Below are positions 24,669 through 33,385 of a stretch of 64,000 bases of DNA, in pieces (position 1 is the first letter of the stretch; each line of letters opens with the position of its first letter). Below the pieces are notes generated by a model that saw only the letters and a program-made list of their open reading frames with translations, was not told the DNA's origin and made no database searches. Position numbers and translations under genes: made by a program. The DNA comes from Pseudomonas sp. v388. GTDB taxonomy: Bacteria; Pseudomonadota; Gammaproteobacteria; Pseudomonadales; Pseudomonadaceae. The stretch spans positions 744,001 through 808,000 of the forward strand of contig NZ_RHQN01000001.1 in the NCBI RefSeq assembly GCF_003935425.1, read 5' to 3'.

Positions 24669-25154
24669 ATGATCGACGCAACTGCCTACAAGAACGTCAT
24701 GGGCTCGTTTCCCTCCGGCGTCACGGTCATCACCACACTCAACGACGACGGCGACGTGGTCGGCCTGACCGCCAGTGCGTTCAGCTCGCTGTCCATGGAC
24801 CCTGCCCTGGTCCTGTTTTGCCCCAACTACAGTTCGGATTCCTACCCGACCCTGATCAAGAACAAACGCTTCGCCATTCACTTGCTGTCCGGCACGCAAC
24901 AGGCCGAAGCCTACGCGTTTGCCCGCAAAGGCAAGGACAAGGCCGCCGGTATCGCCTGGACGCTGAGTGAGCTGGGCAACCCCTTGCTGGCCAACGCCAC
25001 CGCTATCATCGAATGCGAGTTGTGGCGCGAGTACGAAGGCGGCGACCACGCGATCATGGTCGGTGCGGTGAAGAATCTGATCCTGCCCGAACAGCCTGCG
25101 GCGCCGCTGGTGTACTGCCGCGGCCAGATGGGCGCGCTGCCGGAACTGGCTTGA
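24669..25154 (+). CDS. tgnA: flavin reductase (paralogue 2), probable trigonelline monooxygenase reductase component
   Basis: The protein has 161 residues of the flavin_reductase family: FPSGVTVITT near residue 13, TASAFSSLSMDPALVLFC near residue 35, FAIHLLSG. It precedes the luciferase-type oxygenase by 72 bp under the same operator. In A. baylyi a two-component, flavin-dependent oxygenase opens the pyridinium ring between C5 and C6. This gene would be the reductase that supplies FMNH2. It is roughly two-thirds identical by eye to the protein at 14127-14612. Confidence 0.78.
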   Translation: MIDATAYKNVMGSFPSGVTVITTLNDDGDVVGLTASAFSSLSMDPALVLFCPNYSSDSYPTLIKNKRFAIHLLSGTQQAEAYAFARKGKDKAAGIAWTLSELGNPLLANATAIIECELWREYEGGDHAIMVGAVKNLILPEQPAAPLVYCRGQMGALPELA

Positions 25155-25226
25155 ACCGCGCCTGCATCCATACTGAAAACTCGTGCGCCTGATCCTGGGC
25201 GCCATGATTGAACCGAGGTGAGTGTC

Positions 25227-26264
25227 ATGAAATTTTCGTTGTTCGTGCACATGGAACGCTGGGACGAAAGTGTCAGCCATCGTCAGTTGTTCGAAGACCT
25301 GACCGAGCTGACGCTGATGGCCGAACAAGGCGGTTTCAGTACCGTATGGATCGGTGAGCACCACGCGATGGAATACACCATTTCCCCAAGCCCGATGCCG
25401 CTGCTGGCGTATCTGGCCGGGAAAACCACCACCATCCACCTGGGTGCCGGCACCATCATTGCGCCGTTCTGGCATCCGCTGCGGGTCGCCGGTGAATGCG
25501 CTTTGCTGGACGTTATCAGTAACGGGCGCATGGAAGTGGGCCTGGCCCGTGGCGCTTATCAGGTCGAGTTCGACCGCATGGCCGGCGGCATGCCTGCTTC
25601 CGAAGGCGGCAAGGCACTGCGCGAGATGGTGCCGGTCGTCCGTGCCCTGTGGCAAGGCGACTACGCCCATGACGGCGAGATATGGAAATTTCCCACGTCC
25701 ACCAGCGTGCCCAAACCGATCAAGGCGCCACCGATGTGGATCGCCGCCCGCGACCCGGATTCCCACAACTTCGCAGTACAGAATGGCTGCAACGTAATGG
25801 TCACGCCACTGATGAAGGGCGATGAGGAAGTGGTGGATCTGACGAACAAGTTCGAAGCCGCGCTGGCCAACAACCCGAACGTGCCGCGTCCGCAATTGAT
25901 GGTGCTGCGTCACACCCACGTGCACAGCGCAGACGAGCCTGAAGGCTGGAAAGTCGGCGCCACGGCGATCTCGAAGTTCTATCGCACCTTCGATGCCTGG
26001 TTCGGTAACAAGACCACGCCGGTCAACGGCTTCCTGGCGCCAAGCCCGGAAGAGAAGTTCGCCGAGCGTCCCGAATTCCAGCTGGACAGCATCCGCAAGA
26101 ACACCATGATCGGCACTCCGGAGGACATCATCCCGCGCATTCGCTACTACCAGGAACTGGGCGTCGATGAGTTCAGCTTCTGGTGCGACAACAGCCTGCC
26201 TCATGCGCAAAAGAAGAAGTCTCTGGAGCTGTTCATCAAGCATGTGGTCCCGGCATTTCGCTAA
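25227..26264 (+). CDS. tgnB: LLM-class (luciferase-like) flavin-dependent oxygenase, probable trigonelline ring-cleaving component
   Basis: The protein has 345 residues. ATG at 25227 is preferred because GAGGTGA lies just upstream, where the in-frame GTG at 25218 overlaps it. Family features are an N-terminal KFSLFVHMERW, the segment FSTVWIGEHHAMEYT near residue 40, LGAGTIIAPFWHPLRVA, and a C-terminal GTPEDIIPRIRYYQELGVDEF. Partnered with the adjacent flavin reductase it fits the oxygenase component of trigonelline monooxygenase. The substrate assignment comes from the cluster as a whole; other N-methylated heteroaromatics remain possible. Confidence 0.78.
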   Translation: MKFSLFVHMERWDESVSHRQLFEDLTELTLMAEQGGFSTVWIGEHHAMEYTISPSPMPLLAYLAGKTTTIHLGAGTIIAPFWHPLRVAGECALLDVISNGRMEVGLARGAYQVEFDRMAGGMPASEGGKALREMVPVVRALWQGDYAHDGEIWKFPTSTSVPKPIKAPPMWIAARDPDSHNFAVQNGCNVMVTPLMKGDEEVVDLTNKFEAALANNPNVPRPQLMVLRHTHVHSADEPEGWKVGATAISKFYRTFDAWFGNKTTPVNGFLAPSPEEKFAERPEFQLDSIRKNTMIGTPEDIIPRIRYYQELGVDEFSFWCDNSLPHAQKKKSLELFIKHVVPAFR

Positions 26265-26272
26265 ATGAACAT

Positions 26273-26300
26273 CGGTAGGAGCCAGCTTGCTGGCTCCTAC
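26273..26300. terminator. palindromic REP-like terminator between convergent genes
   Basis: GGTAGGAGCCAG and CTGGCTCCTACC form a perfect 12-bp stem around CTTG. It lies between the convergent oxygenase and ammonium transporter genes and probably ends both transcripts. Confidence 0.7.
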
Positions 26301-26309
26301 CGGCCATCT

Positions 26310-27635
26310 TCAATGGTTGTATGCCCGCTCATTATGCTCGGCCAGATCCAGGCCCATCTCTTCGACGGTGTCGTGCGCTCGCAAGCCCATGACAGCCTTG
26401 ACCACCTTGAGAATCACCCAGCTCACCGCGAAGCAATACACCGTGGTGAACAGCACGCCCTTGATTTGCGCAATCACCTGTTCGCCCATGCTGACGTCGG
26501 GCACCAGACCACCCAGTGACGGCACGCAGAACACGCCGGTCAATACCGCACCGATCATCCCGCCCACGCCATGCAGGCCGAACACATCCAGGCTGTCGTC
26601 ATAGCCCAGGCGCTGTTTCAGAACGGTCACGCTCAGGTAGCAGAACACCCCGCACAGTACGCCGATGACCAACGCGCCGCCGACACCCACGTAAGCGCAC
26701 GCCGGTGTAATCCCCACCAAACCGGCCAGCGCACCGCAGGCCAGGCCCAACGCGCTGGGCTTGCCGACCTTGAACCATTCGGTGAACATCCAGCCCAGAA
26801 TCCCGGCGCACGCGCCGACCTGAGTGTTGATCATCACTACGCCGGAGGTGCCGCTCAAGCCGCCGCCGGAGCCGATATTGAAACCAAACCAGCCGACCCA
26901 CAGCATCGCCGCGCCGACCATCGTCAGGCTCAGGTTATGGGCAGGCATCGGCGTGTTCTGATAACCCTTGCGCTTGCCCAGCACCATGCACGCTGCCAAC
27001 GCTGCGACACCGGCGTTGATATGCACGGCGGTGCCGCCGGCGAAATCCAGCACGCCCCAGTTGTGCATCAGCGCGCCCGCCCCGCCCCACACCATGTGCG
27101 CGACCGGTGCATAAACCAGGGTGAACCAGGCCGCCATGAACACCAGGGCCGAAGAGAATTTCATGCGCTCGGCAAAGGCACCGGCGATCAGCGCGGGCGT
27201 GATGATCGCGAAGGTCATCTGGAAAGTCACGAACACACCCTCCGGGATCTCACCTACCAGACTGTCCGGCGTCATGCCCGCCAGAAACGCACGGTTCAGG
27301 CTGCCGACGAAGCTGTTGAAGCTGACTTCACCGGCGACCATGTTGCTGCTGTCGACCACCATGCTGTAGCCGTAGATCACCCACAACACACCCACCACCC
27401 CGGCAATGCCGAAGCATTGCGTGAACAGCGACAACATCTTCTTGGCCCGCACCAGCCCGCCATAAAACAACGCCAGCCCCGGCAGGCACATGAAGAGCAC
27501 CAGCACGGCAGCGGTTACCATCCAAGCCGTGCTGCCGGTATTGAGCGTCGGGGTTTCGGCCGCCTGCGCCAGCGGGATGCCTGCGCAGAGCATGAGTAAT
27601 AAAAGAAGGGATTTTCCAGGTAGACGATTAACCAT
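26310..27635 (-). CDS. amtB: ammonium/methylammonium transporter, AmtB family
   Basis: The protein has 441 residues. The ATG at 27635 lies behind AGGAG at eight nt; a TTG at 27641 is in frame but poorly placed. A signal peptide (LCAGIPLAQA) precedes 11 hydrophobic segments. Amt hallmarks include AWMVTAAVLVLFMCLPGLALFYGG, FAERMKFSSAL, DFAGGTAVHINAG and DVFGLHGVGGMIGA. It imports ammonium and methylammonium. It lies between the ring-cleavage genes and the N-methylglutamate genes, on the same strand as the latter and without a glnK partner. Methylamine uptake or recapture is the likely job. The REP pair downstream of mgsC separates it from the mgs operon. Confidence 0.92.
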   Translation of the reverse strand: MVNRLPGKSLLLLLMLCAGIPLAQAAETPTLNTGSTAWMVTAAVLVLFMCLPGLALFYGGLVRAKKMLSLFTQCFGIAGVVGVLWVIYGYSMVVDSSNMVAGEVSFNSFVGSLNRAFLAGMTPDSLVGEIPEGVFVTFQMTFAIITPALIAGAFAERMKFSSALVFMAAWFTLVYAPVAHMVWGGAGALMHNWGVLDFAGGTAVHINAGVAALAACMVLGKRKGYQNTPMPAHNLSLTMVGAAMLWVGWFGFNIGSGGGLSGTSGVVMINTQVGACAGILGWMFTEWFKVGKPSALGLACGALAGLVGITPACAYVGVGGALVIGVLCGVFCYLSVTVLKQRLGYDDSLDVFGLHGVGGMIGAVLTGVFCVPSLGGLVPDVSMGEQVIAQIKGVLFTTVYCFAVSWVILKVVKAVMGLRAHDTVEEMGLDLAEHNERAYNH

Positions 27636-27731
27636 GTTCAACGCTCCTGCTTCGGGAATGGAAAGTGTCTGGCAGAAAGCAATGGGTTTTGGTTATGCGG
27701 CCTTTGCGGCTCTCGTCATTTGAAATCAGCA

Positions 27732-27790
27732 CTGTAGGAGCCGCCTTGGTGGCGAAACGCAGGCATTCGCCACCAAGGTGGCTCCTACAG
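27732..27790. repeat. inverted REP pair between amtB and mgsC
   Basis: CTGTAGGAGCCGCCTTGGTGGCGAA and its inverse TTCGCCACCAAGGTGGCTCCTACAG flank a 9-nt centre and can form a 25-bp-arm hairpin. It follows the 3' end of mgsC and probably ends the mgs transcript before amtB. Confidence 0.8.
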
Positions 27791-27826
27791 CAATTGCAAC
27801 GAACATGAGTGTAGAAGCGGACCTGG

Positions 27827-29161
27827 TTAGTACTGACTACCCGGAATCCACGACGTACCGGCCAGCGGCACGCGGGCCATGGCGGCGGATTCCACGGTCA
27901 GCGCTACCAGGTCCTCGGGGTCGAGGTTATGCAGATGCGACTTGCCGCAGGCCCGAGCCATGGTCTGGGCCTCCAGCACCAATACCCGCAGATAGTTGGC
28001 CAGGCGACGACCGCCTTCCACCGGGTCCAGCCGCTTGGCCAGTTCCGGGTCCTGGGTGGTGATCCCGGCCGGATCGCGGCCGTTCTGCCAGTCGTCATAG
28101 AAGCCGGCCGCCGAGCCGATCTTCTTCAGTTCCTCGTCCAGACGCGGATGGTTGTCACCCAGCGCGATCAGCGCCGCCGTGCCGATGGCGACCGCGTCGG
28201 CCCCCAGCGCCATGGCCTTGGCCACGTCGGCGCCATTGCGGATGCCGCCGGAGACGATCAACTGCACCTTGCGGTGCATGCCCATTTCCTGCAACGCCTG
28301 AACCGCCTGGGGAATCGCCGGCAGAATCGGAATGCCCACATGTTCGATGAACACTTCCTGAGTCGCAGCGGTGCCCCCCTGCATGCCGTCGAGCACGATC
28401 ACGTCGGCACCGGCCTTCACCGCCAGCTTCACGTCGTAATACGGGCGACTGGCGCCGATCTTGACGTAGATAGGCTTCTCCCAATCGGTGATCTCGCGAA
28501 TCTCGGCGATCTTGATCGCCAGGTCGTCCGGGCCGGTCCAGTCCGGATGACGGCACGCCGAGCGCTGATCGACGCCGACCGGCAAGGTGCGCATCCCGGC
28601 AACCCGTTCGGTCACCTTCATGCCCAGCAACATGCCGCCGCCACCGGGTTTGGCGCCCTGCCCCAGCACGATTTCAATGGCATCGGCCTTGCGCAGGTCG
28701 TCGGGGTTCATGCCGTAGCGTGAAGGCAGGTACTGGTAAACCAGATGCTGCGACTGGCCGCGTTCCTCGGGCGTCATGCCGCCGTCGCCAGTGGTGGTGC
28801 TGGTACCGGCGATGGACGCGCCACGGCCCAAGGCTTCCTTGGCGTTGGCCGACAGCGCGCCGAAACTCATACCGGCGATGGTCACCGGGATTTTCAAGTG
28901 CAATGGTTTCTTGGCGAAACGGTTGCCGAGGATCACGTCCGTGCCGCATTTCTCGCGATAGCCCTCCAACGGATAACGGGAAACACTGGCGCCAAGCAGC
29001 AGCAAGTCATCGAAGTGCGGCAGCTTGCGCTTGGTGCCGCCACCGCGAATGTCATAGATGCCGGTCTCGGCGGCGCGCTGGATTTCCTGGATCGTCAGGC
29101 GGTCGAAGGTGGCCGACTCGCGCAGGACAGGAGCTGCTTTTGGGGTGTTCTGGTCGCTCAT
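27827..29161 (-). CDS. mgsC: N-methylglutamate synthase subunit C (glutamate synthase FMN-domain protein)
   Basis: The protein has 444 residues. The start at 29161 (MSDQNTPKAA) lies eight nt after AGGAG; the longer open frame upstream is the shadow of mgsB. It carries the FMN-binding glutamate synthase central domain. Marker segments are GMSFGALSANAKEALGRGA, GDGGMTPEERG, GQGAKPGGGG and DGMQGGTAATQEVF. With MgsA and MgsB it makes N-methylglutamate from methylamine-derived gamma-glutamylmethylamide and 2-oxoglutarate. Gene order gmaS-mgsA-mgsB-mgsC on one strand supports this role over ordinary glutamate synthase. Confidence 0.9.
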   Translation of the reverse strand: MSDQNTPKAAPVLRESATFDRLTIQEIQRAAETGIYDIRGGGTKRKLPHFDDLLLLGASVSRYPLEGYREKCGTDVILGNRFAKKPLHLKIPVTIAGMSFGALSANAKEALGRGASIAGTSTTTGDGGMTPEERGQSQHLVYQYLPSRYGMNPDDLRKADAIEIVLGQGAKPGGGGMLLGMKVTERVAGMRTLPVGVDQRSACRHPDWTGPDDLAIKIAEIREITDWEKPIYVKIGASRPYYDVKLAVKAGADVIVLDGMQGGTAATQEVFIEHVGIPILPAIPQAVQALQEMGMHRKVQLIVSGGIRNGADVAKAMALGADAVAIGTAALIALGDNHPRLDEELKKIGSAAGFYDDWQNGRDPAGITTQDPELAKRLDPVEGGRRLANYLRVLVLEAQTMARACGKSHLHNLDPEDLVALTVESAAMARVPLAGTSWIPGSQY

Positions 29162-29177
29162 GGTAATGCTCCTGAAA

Positions 29178-29861
29178 TCAGTACGCGGAGGCGTTGTCGA
29201 CTTTGAAGTTGTACAGCTGACGGGCCGAGCCGTAGCGCTTGAAGTCCGCAGCCTTCTCGTTGAAGCCGGCGCGGTTGAGCAGCTCCTGCAATTCTTCCAG
29301 GTGTTCGGCGCGCATCTCTTTCTCGATGCAGTCCGACCCCAGGGACTCGACCTTGCCTTTGACGAAGATTTTCGTTTCGTACAACGAATCGCCCAAGGCA
29401 TCGCCTGCGTCGCCGCACACCACCAGCCGACCGGCCTGGCCCATGAAGCAGCTCATGTGGCCGATGCTGCCGCCGACCACGATGTCGATGCCTTTCATGG
29501 AAATCCCGCAGCGGGCTCCGGCGTCGCCTTCGATGACCAGCAGCCCGCCATGAGCCGTGGCACCGGCGGCCTGGGACGCGCTGCCTTTCACGCGCACCGC
29601 GCCGGACATCATGTTCTCGGCGCAGCCGACGCCGACGTTGCCGTGTACGGTGATCGAGGCTTTCTGGTTCATGCCCGCGCAGTAGTAGCCGGCATGGCCC
29701 TGAATATCGATGGACACCGCTTCGTTGACGCCGACCGCCAGGTTGTGGGCGCCGTCAGCGTGGGTCACCACCCACTCGCGGTCCTGTACGTTATTGACTT
29801 GATCATGGAGCGCCTGATTCAGCTCACGCACGGTGGAAATGGACAGATCGATGGTTTTCAT
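29178..29861 (-). CDS. mgsB: N-methylglutamate synthase subunit B (GXGXG domain)
   Basis: The protein has 227 residues with the right-handed beta-helix repeats of the glutamate synthase C-terminal domain. Repeated G-x-x-G segments include GHAGYYCAGMNQKASITVHG, GSASQAAGATAHGG and GDAGARCGISMKG. It lies 11 bp after mgsA and 16 bp before mgsC. It acts as the structural subunit of the three-protein synthase. Ordinary GltB carries this domain fused to the others. Separate small subunits are typical of the mgs (or glx) form. Confidence 0.9.
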   Translation of the reverse strand: MKTIDLSISTVRELNQALHDQVNNVQDREWVVTHADGAHNLAVGVNEAVSIDIQGHAGYYCAGMNQKASITVHGNVGVGCAENMMSGAVRVKGSASQAAGATAHGGLLVIEGDAGARCGISMKGIDIVVGGSIGHMSCFMGQAGRLVVCGDAGDALGDSLYETKIFVKGKVESLGSDCIEKEMRAEHLEELQELLNRAGFNEKAADFKRYGSARQLYNFKVDNASAY

Positions 29862-29872
29862 AAGTGCGTTCC

Positions 29873-30778
29873 TTAAGCCGACTCGCGTTCCCAGATGTAC
29901 ATGGTGGCCGGAACCGGCTCCCAGACCTTGGCGTTCTCGATGCCCGGCAGGCTGGACAACGCCTGATATTCCGAGGCCATGGCGACGTAATCGTCGGTTT
30001 CAGCGAGGATGGCCGGCTTGCAGGCAATCGGATCGCGAATCACCGCAAAGCCGTTGCGGGTACCGATGGCGAAGGTGAAAAAGCCGTCCAGGTCTTCCAG
30101 GGATTTATCCAGCGCCTGCTTGAGGGTGTCGCCCTGCTGCAGGCGCCAGGCCAGGTAACCGGCGGCCACTTCGGTGTCGTTCTCGGTTTCGAAATGAATG
30201 CCTTCGCGGCGCAGGTTCTGGCGCAGCCGGAAGTGGTTGGACAGCGAGCCGTTGTGCACCAGGCACAGATCGGCACCGGTGGAAAACGGGTGGCTGCCTT
30301 CCATGGTCACGGCGCTTTCGGTGGCCATGCGGGTGTGGCCGATGATGTGGCTGCCTTTCATGGCGGCCAGCCCGAAACGCTGGGAAATTTCCCGCGGCAA
30401 GCCCATGCCTTTGAGGATCTCGATGCTCTGGCCGGCGCTCATGATGCGCACTTCAGGTGCCAGGTCGGCGAGTGCCGCACGCACCGCAGCTTGCTCGGCA
30501 TTGATCTTCAACACGACGGCGCTGGCGTTCTGAAACCAGTCCAGCGACGCGGCCAGCCGACCTTCCAGCTGCCCGATCAGGCTCTGGAAATCGTAATCGT
30601 CAGTGGTTGCCTGCAAGGTCAGCTTGACCCAGCCCTCGGCCACTTCATCGCCATAGATCGCAAACCCGGCGCTGTCCGGGCCACGGTCGGTCATGGCTTC
30701 GAGCATCGGTTCGAACAGCTTGCCGAGCTGGGACTCCAGCGCCGGGTTTTTCAGGTAAAGACCCACGATTCCACACAT
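29873..30778 (-). CDS. mgsA: N-methylglutamate synthase subunit A (class II glutamine amidotransferase)
   Basis: The protein has 301 residues. The start at 30778 gives Met-Cys-Gly-Ile-Val, which exposes the catalytic Cys2 required in Ntn-type amidotransferases. A longer start at 30811 would bury it. Other family segments are AMTDRGPDSAGF, HTRMATESAVTMEGSHPF and LCLVHNGSLSNH. It would cleave gamma-glutamylmethylamide, releasing methylamine inside the complex, in place of glutamine hydrolysis. It is 61 bp downstream of gmaS. Confidence 0.9.
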   Translation of the reverse strand: MCGIVGLYLKNPALESQLGKLFEPMLEAMTDRGPDSAGFAIYGDEVAEGWVKLTLQATTDDYDFQSLIGQLEGRLAASLDWFQNASAVVLKINAEQAAVRAALADLAPEVRIMSAGQSIEILKGMGLPREISQRFGLAAMKGSHIIGHTRMATESAVTMEGSHPFSTGADLCLVHNGSLSNHFRLRQNLRREGIHFETENDTEVAAGYLAWRLQQGDTLKQALDKSLEDLDGFFTFAIGTRNGFAVIRDPIACKPAILAETDDYVAMASEYQALSSLPGIENAKVWEPVPATMYIWERESA

Positions 30779-30839
30779 AACTAAAACTCCTGGGCGGAAA
30801 CGCCCTGCCACGCGCAGGACGTCGAAAAAAGAGCGGCGG

Positions 30840-32174
30840 TCAGAAAAATTCGGTGTAGCGCTTCACTTCCCAATCACTGACATGGCGGCTGTATTCCACC
30901 CACTCCATGCGCTTGAGCTTGATGAACTCGCCGACGATCTCGTTGCCCAGCACTTCGGCGAACAGCGGATCGGCTTCCAGCGCATCGCAGGCCTCCTTGA
31001 GCGATTGCGGCAGGGTCTTGATGCCGCGCGCGGCGATCTCTTCCAGGCTCAGCTTGTAAAGGTTCTCGTTGCAGACCTGATCGACTTCCAGCTGGCGGTC
31101 GATGCCGTCAAGGCCGGCGGCGATGATCGCGGCGCTGACCAGATACGGGTTGCAACCGGCATCGGGCAGGCGGTATTCCAGGCGCCCGTAAGGCACGCGG
31201 ATCATCGCCGAGCGGTTGTTGGCACCGAAGGCGATGAACGCCGGCGCCCAGGTCGCGCCGGACAGCGAGTTACCCACCACCAGGCGCTTGTAGGAATTGA
31301 CGGTGGGCGCGGAGAAGGCGCACAAGGCCGGCCCGTGGGCCAGCAGGCCGGCGGCGAAGTGATAGGCCATTTTCGACAGGCCCATGCCGCTCGGATCGCT
31401 GGCGTCGTGAAACAGGTTCTTGTTGCCGGCGCTGCTGATCGACAGGTGAAAGTGCATGCCATTGCCGGCGCGCCTGGGGTCGGGTTTGGGCATGAACGAG
31501 CAGATCATGCCCATGTCGTTGGCGATTTCTCCGGCGGCCATGCGGAAGAAGGTGAACCGGTCTGCCGACTCAAGGGCATCGCTGTAGGTGTAATTGATCT
31601 CGAACTGGCCGTTGGCGTCTTCGTGGTCGATCTGATAGATGTCGAAACCCACCGGCTGCAGCGCTTCGGTCAGGCGTTCAAGGAAGGCCCGGGAACGGGA
31701 CAGGCCTTTGTAGTCGTAGCACGGCTTGTCCAGGCCATCGCTGGCGTCGACCAGTTGCAGGCAACCGGCACCGTCGCGCTTGAACAGGCTGAATTCGGGT
31801 TCAAGCCCGGTATTTAGCGTCCAGCCACGGTCGCTCAGGCGCTCGACCTGCTTTTGCAGGACATAACGGCTGTCATAAGCCCAAGGCTTGCCTTCGACAT
31901 GGCCAATGCACACCACCCGCCCGTAACCCGGCTGCCAAGGCACCGGGGTCAGGGAGGACAGATCGCCCTTGGCCATGAAGTCCGGACCGTGGGGCTCCAT
32001 GCCCATGCCACAGATGGCGAACCCGGCGAACCCGGCACCGTCCTCGATCACCATCTCCAGACCGGAGATCGGCACCGACTTGGTCTTGGCCGAGCCATGA
32101 ATGTCGACGAACTGGGCGAGCACATACTTGATGCCGTGCTCTTCGATCAGACGCTGTGTTTCTGGTGGCAACAT
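30840..32174 (-). CDS. gmaS: gamma-glutamylmethylamide synthetase (glutamine synthetase type III-like)
   Basis: The protein has 444 residues. The start at 32174 ([14 protein letters not shown]) has GGAGA about nine nt upstream; the long open frame beyond it is intergenic. It shows the glutamine synthetase fold, with [25 protein letters not shown], 'NSYKRLV' and the segment [22 protein letters not shown]. GmaS condenses glutamate with methylamine using ATP and is the entry enzyme of the N-methylglutamate pathway. Its linkage to mgsABC and mgdABCD separates it from ordinary GlnA. A TGGTATGCCA operator lies about 125 bp upstream, and a divergent XRE-cupin regulator shares the region. Confidence 0.92.
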   Translation of the reverse strand: MLPPETQRLIEEHGIKYVLAQFVDIHGSAKTKSVPISGLEMVIEDGAGFAGFAICGMGMEPHGPDFMAKGDLSSLTPVPWQPGYGRVVCIGHVEGKPWAYDSRYVLQKQVERLSDRGWTLNTGLEPEFSLFKRDGAGCLQLVDASDGLDKPCYDYKGLSRSRAFLERLTEALQPVGFDIYQIDHEDANGQFEINYTYSDALESADRFTFFRMAAGEIANDMGMICSFMPKPDPRRAGNGMHFHLSISSAGNKNLFHDASDPSGMGLSKMAYHFAAGLLAHGPALCAFSAPTVNSYKRLVVGNSLSGATWAPAFIAFGANNRSAMIRVPYGRLEYRLPDAGCNPYLVSAAIIAAGLDGIDRQLEVDQVCNENLYKLSLEEIAARGIKTLPQSLKEACDALEADPLFAEVLGNEIVGEFIKLKRMEWVEYSRHVSDWEVKRYTEFF

Positions 32175-32297
32175 GTGGCTGGTCTCCAGATGAAAGCAGA
32201 ACGGGAAAGGTAAGAAGTCCGGCTGCGAAGCCTGTCGGACGGTTATTCCGATCAGGAAAGTTACTTTCACTACAGGAATGCAAAGCCCTTGCCACTT

Positions 32298-32307
32298 TGG
32301 TATGCCA
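32298..32307. promoter_or_regulatory. TGGTATGCCA operator upstream of gmaS
   Basis: This copy is identical to the site at 24451-24460 in the ring-cleavage divergon. It lies in the 289-bp gap between gmaS and the divergent XRE-cupin gene. It is the direct sequence link between the proposed trigonelline regulon and methylamine assimilation. Confidence 0.65.
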
Positions 32308-32463
32308 AACGTCGAATACGAGAGAGAGGCGAAATTCTGCTGTTTATATGGGAAACTGGATTTCCCCTTGGGAATAAAACCGGCGACCTGCCCTGTTCGG
32401 CAGCGCCATTTGCACATTCGTGGTGCGAAATAAAAATTATCGAACGGAAAACGTGCACAGCCG

Positions 32464-33069
32464 ATGACCAACGAAACCGAATCTCCACCGAAGTTGAAGC
32501 TCGAGCAGTACCTCGGGATCCAGATCAAGCGGCAGCGTCAGGCGCAGGAACTGAAACTGTCCGACGTGGCGCGCATCGCCGGCATCAGTCAGGGGATGTT
32601 GAGCAAGATCGAGAACGCTCAGGTTTCCACCAGCCTGGATAACCTGAGCCGTCTGTGCGACGTGCTGGGCATGCCCATGTCCAAACTGTTCAGCCAGTAC
32701 GACCAACAAGGCAGCAGCGCGCTGCTGGTCAAGGCCGACGAGGGGCTGGAGGTGGTGCGGCGTGGCACCGAGAAAGGCCACACGTACCATCTGCTCAACC
32801 ACACTCGCGGCCCAAAGAAGAGTTTCGAGGCGTACATGGTGACCATGGATGACGCCAGCGAGGAGTTTCCAACCTTCTCCCATCCCGGCACTGAGTTCCT
32901 GCATTTGCTGGAGGGCGAGCTGATTTATCGCCACGGCAATCAGTTGTATCGGATGGAGGCTGGCGACAGCCTGACTTTCGACGGGGACATTCCGCACGGT
33001 CCAGAGCAACTGGTGCAGGTGCCGATTCGGATGCTTTCGATCATGAATTACGGTGCGCAGGGGGAATGA
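32464..33069 (+). CDS. XRE-family transcriptional regulator with cupin domain
   Basis: The protein has 201 residues. An N-terminal helix-turn-helix (residues about 15-75; [19 protein letters not shown]) is followed by a cupin_2 domain (residues about 115-190; [33 protein letters not shown]). Such regulators often control amine, amino acid or polyamine genes, the cupin binding the signal. It diverges from gmaS, so control of the mgs operon by methylamine or a glutamyl-amine is likely by position. Confidence 0.9.
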   Translation: MTNETESPPKLKLEQYLGIQIKRQRQAQELKLSDVARIAGISQGMLSKIENAQVSTSLDNLSRLCDVLGMPMSKLFSQYDQQGSSALLVKADEGLEVVRRGTEKGHTYHLLNHTRGPKKSFEAYMVTMDDASEEFPTFSHPGTEFLHLLEGELIYRHGNQLYRMEAGDSLTFDGDIPHGPEQLVQVPIRMLSIMNYGAQGE

Positions 33070-33385
33070 TTCTTGTAGCCAGCGGGCGGGGATCCGTCTT
33101 GCTGGCGAGGGATTCTATCGGATCACCTCGACATTGAATGCCTCGCCGCCACCGCCAGTAAACGTATCGCCGTTCGCTGCCTGATACAGAACATCCCTCA
33201 AAAATATTCCCTTCAATAAAGAAAGTTTCCAGAAATCTCTGGACGCTGGATTTTCTTTCGCCTATAAAACAGCCTTCGTGAATATTTAATTCTCAGCAGG
33301 AATTTTAATTTGCCTGCAAAAAGACCATTCACAGATCAAATCTTTCGCCCTGCGCAGCGCTGCCGCCACTTTCCGAGGACAAGCC
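33070..33385. other. 316-bp gap between the XRE-cupin gene and purU
   Basis: A REP-like fragment (GTCTTGCTGGCGAGGG) lies near 33093-33108, and the sequence becomes AT-rich before purU (about 33200-33310). This probably contains the promoter of the purU-folD-mgd operon, but no convincing -35/-10 pair or operator copy was found. Confidence 0.4.

Noticed and set aside
24636-26243. Minus-strand frame of 535 residues opposite the flavin reductase and oxygenase.
   Set aside because: Antisense to two genes with strong family features; its composition is typical of a GC-driven shadow.
11176-26264. Assignment of the cluster to pyrimidine (Rut) degradation.
   Set aside because: A flavin reductase, luciferase-type oxygenase and RutD-like hydrolase are shared, but RutB, RutC and RutE are missing. 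The methylamine genes and the ALDH fit trigonelline better.
27827-30778. Reading the three small subunits as ordinary glutamate synthase or glx genes.
   Set aside because: Ordinary GltB is a single fused protein. The separate subunits sit directly downstream of a gmaS-type synthetase and near mgd genes, so the N-methylglutamate synthase role fits better.
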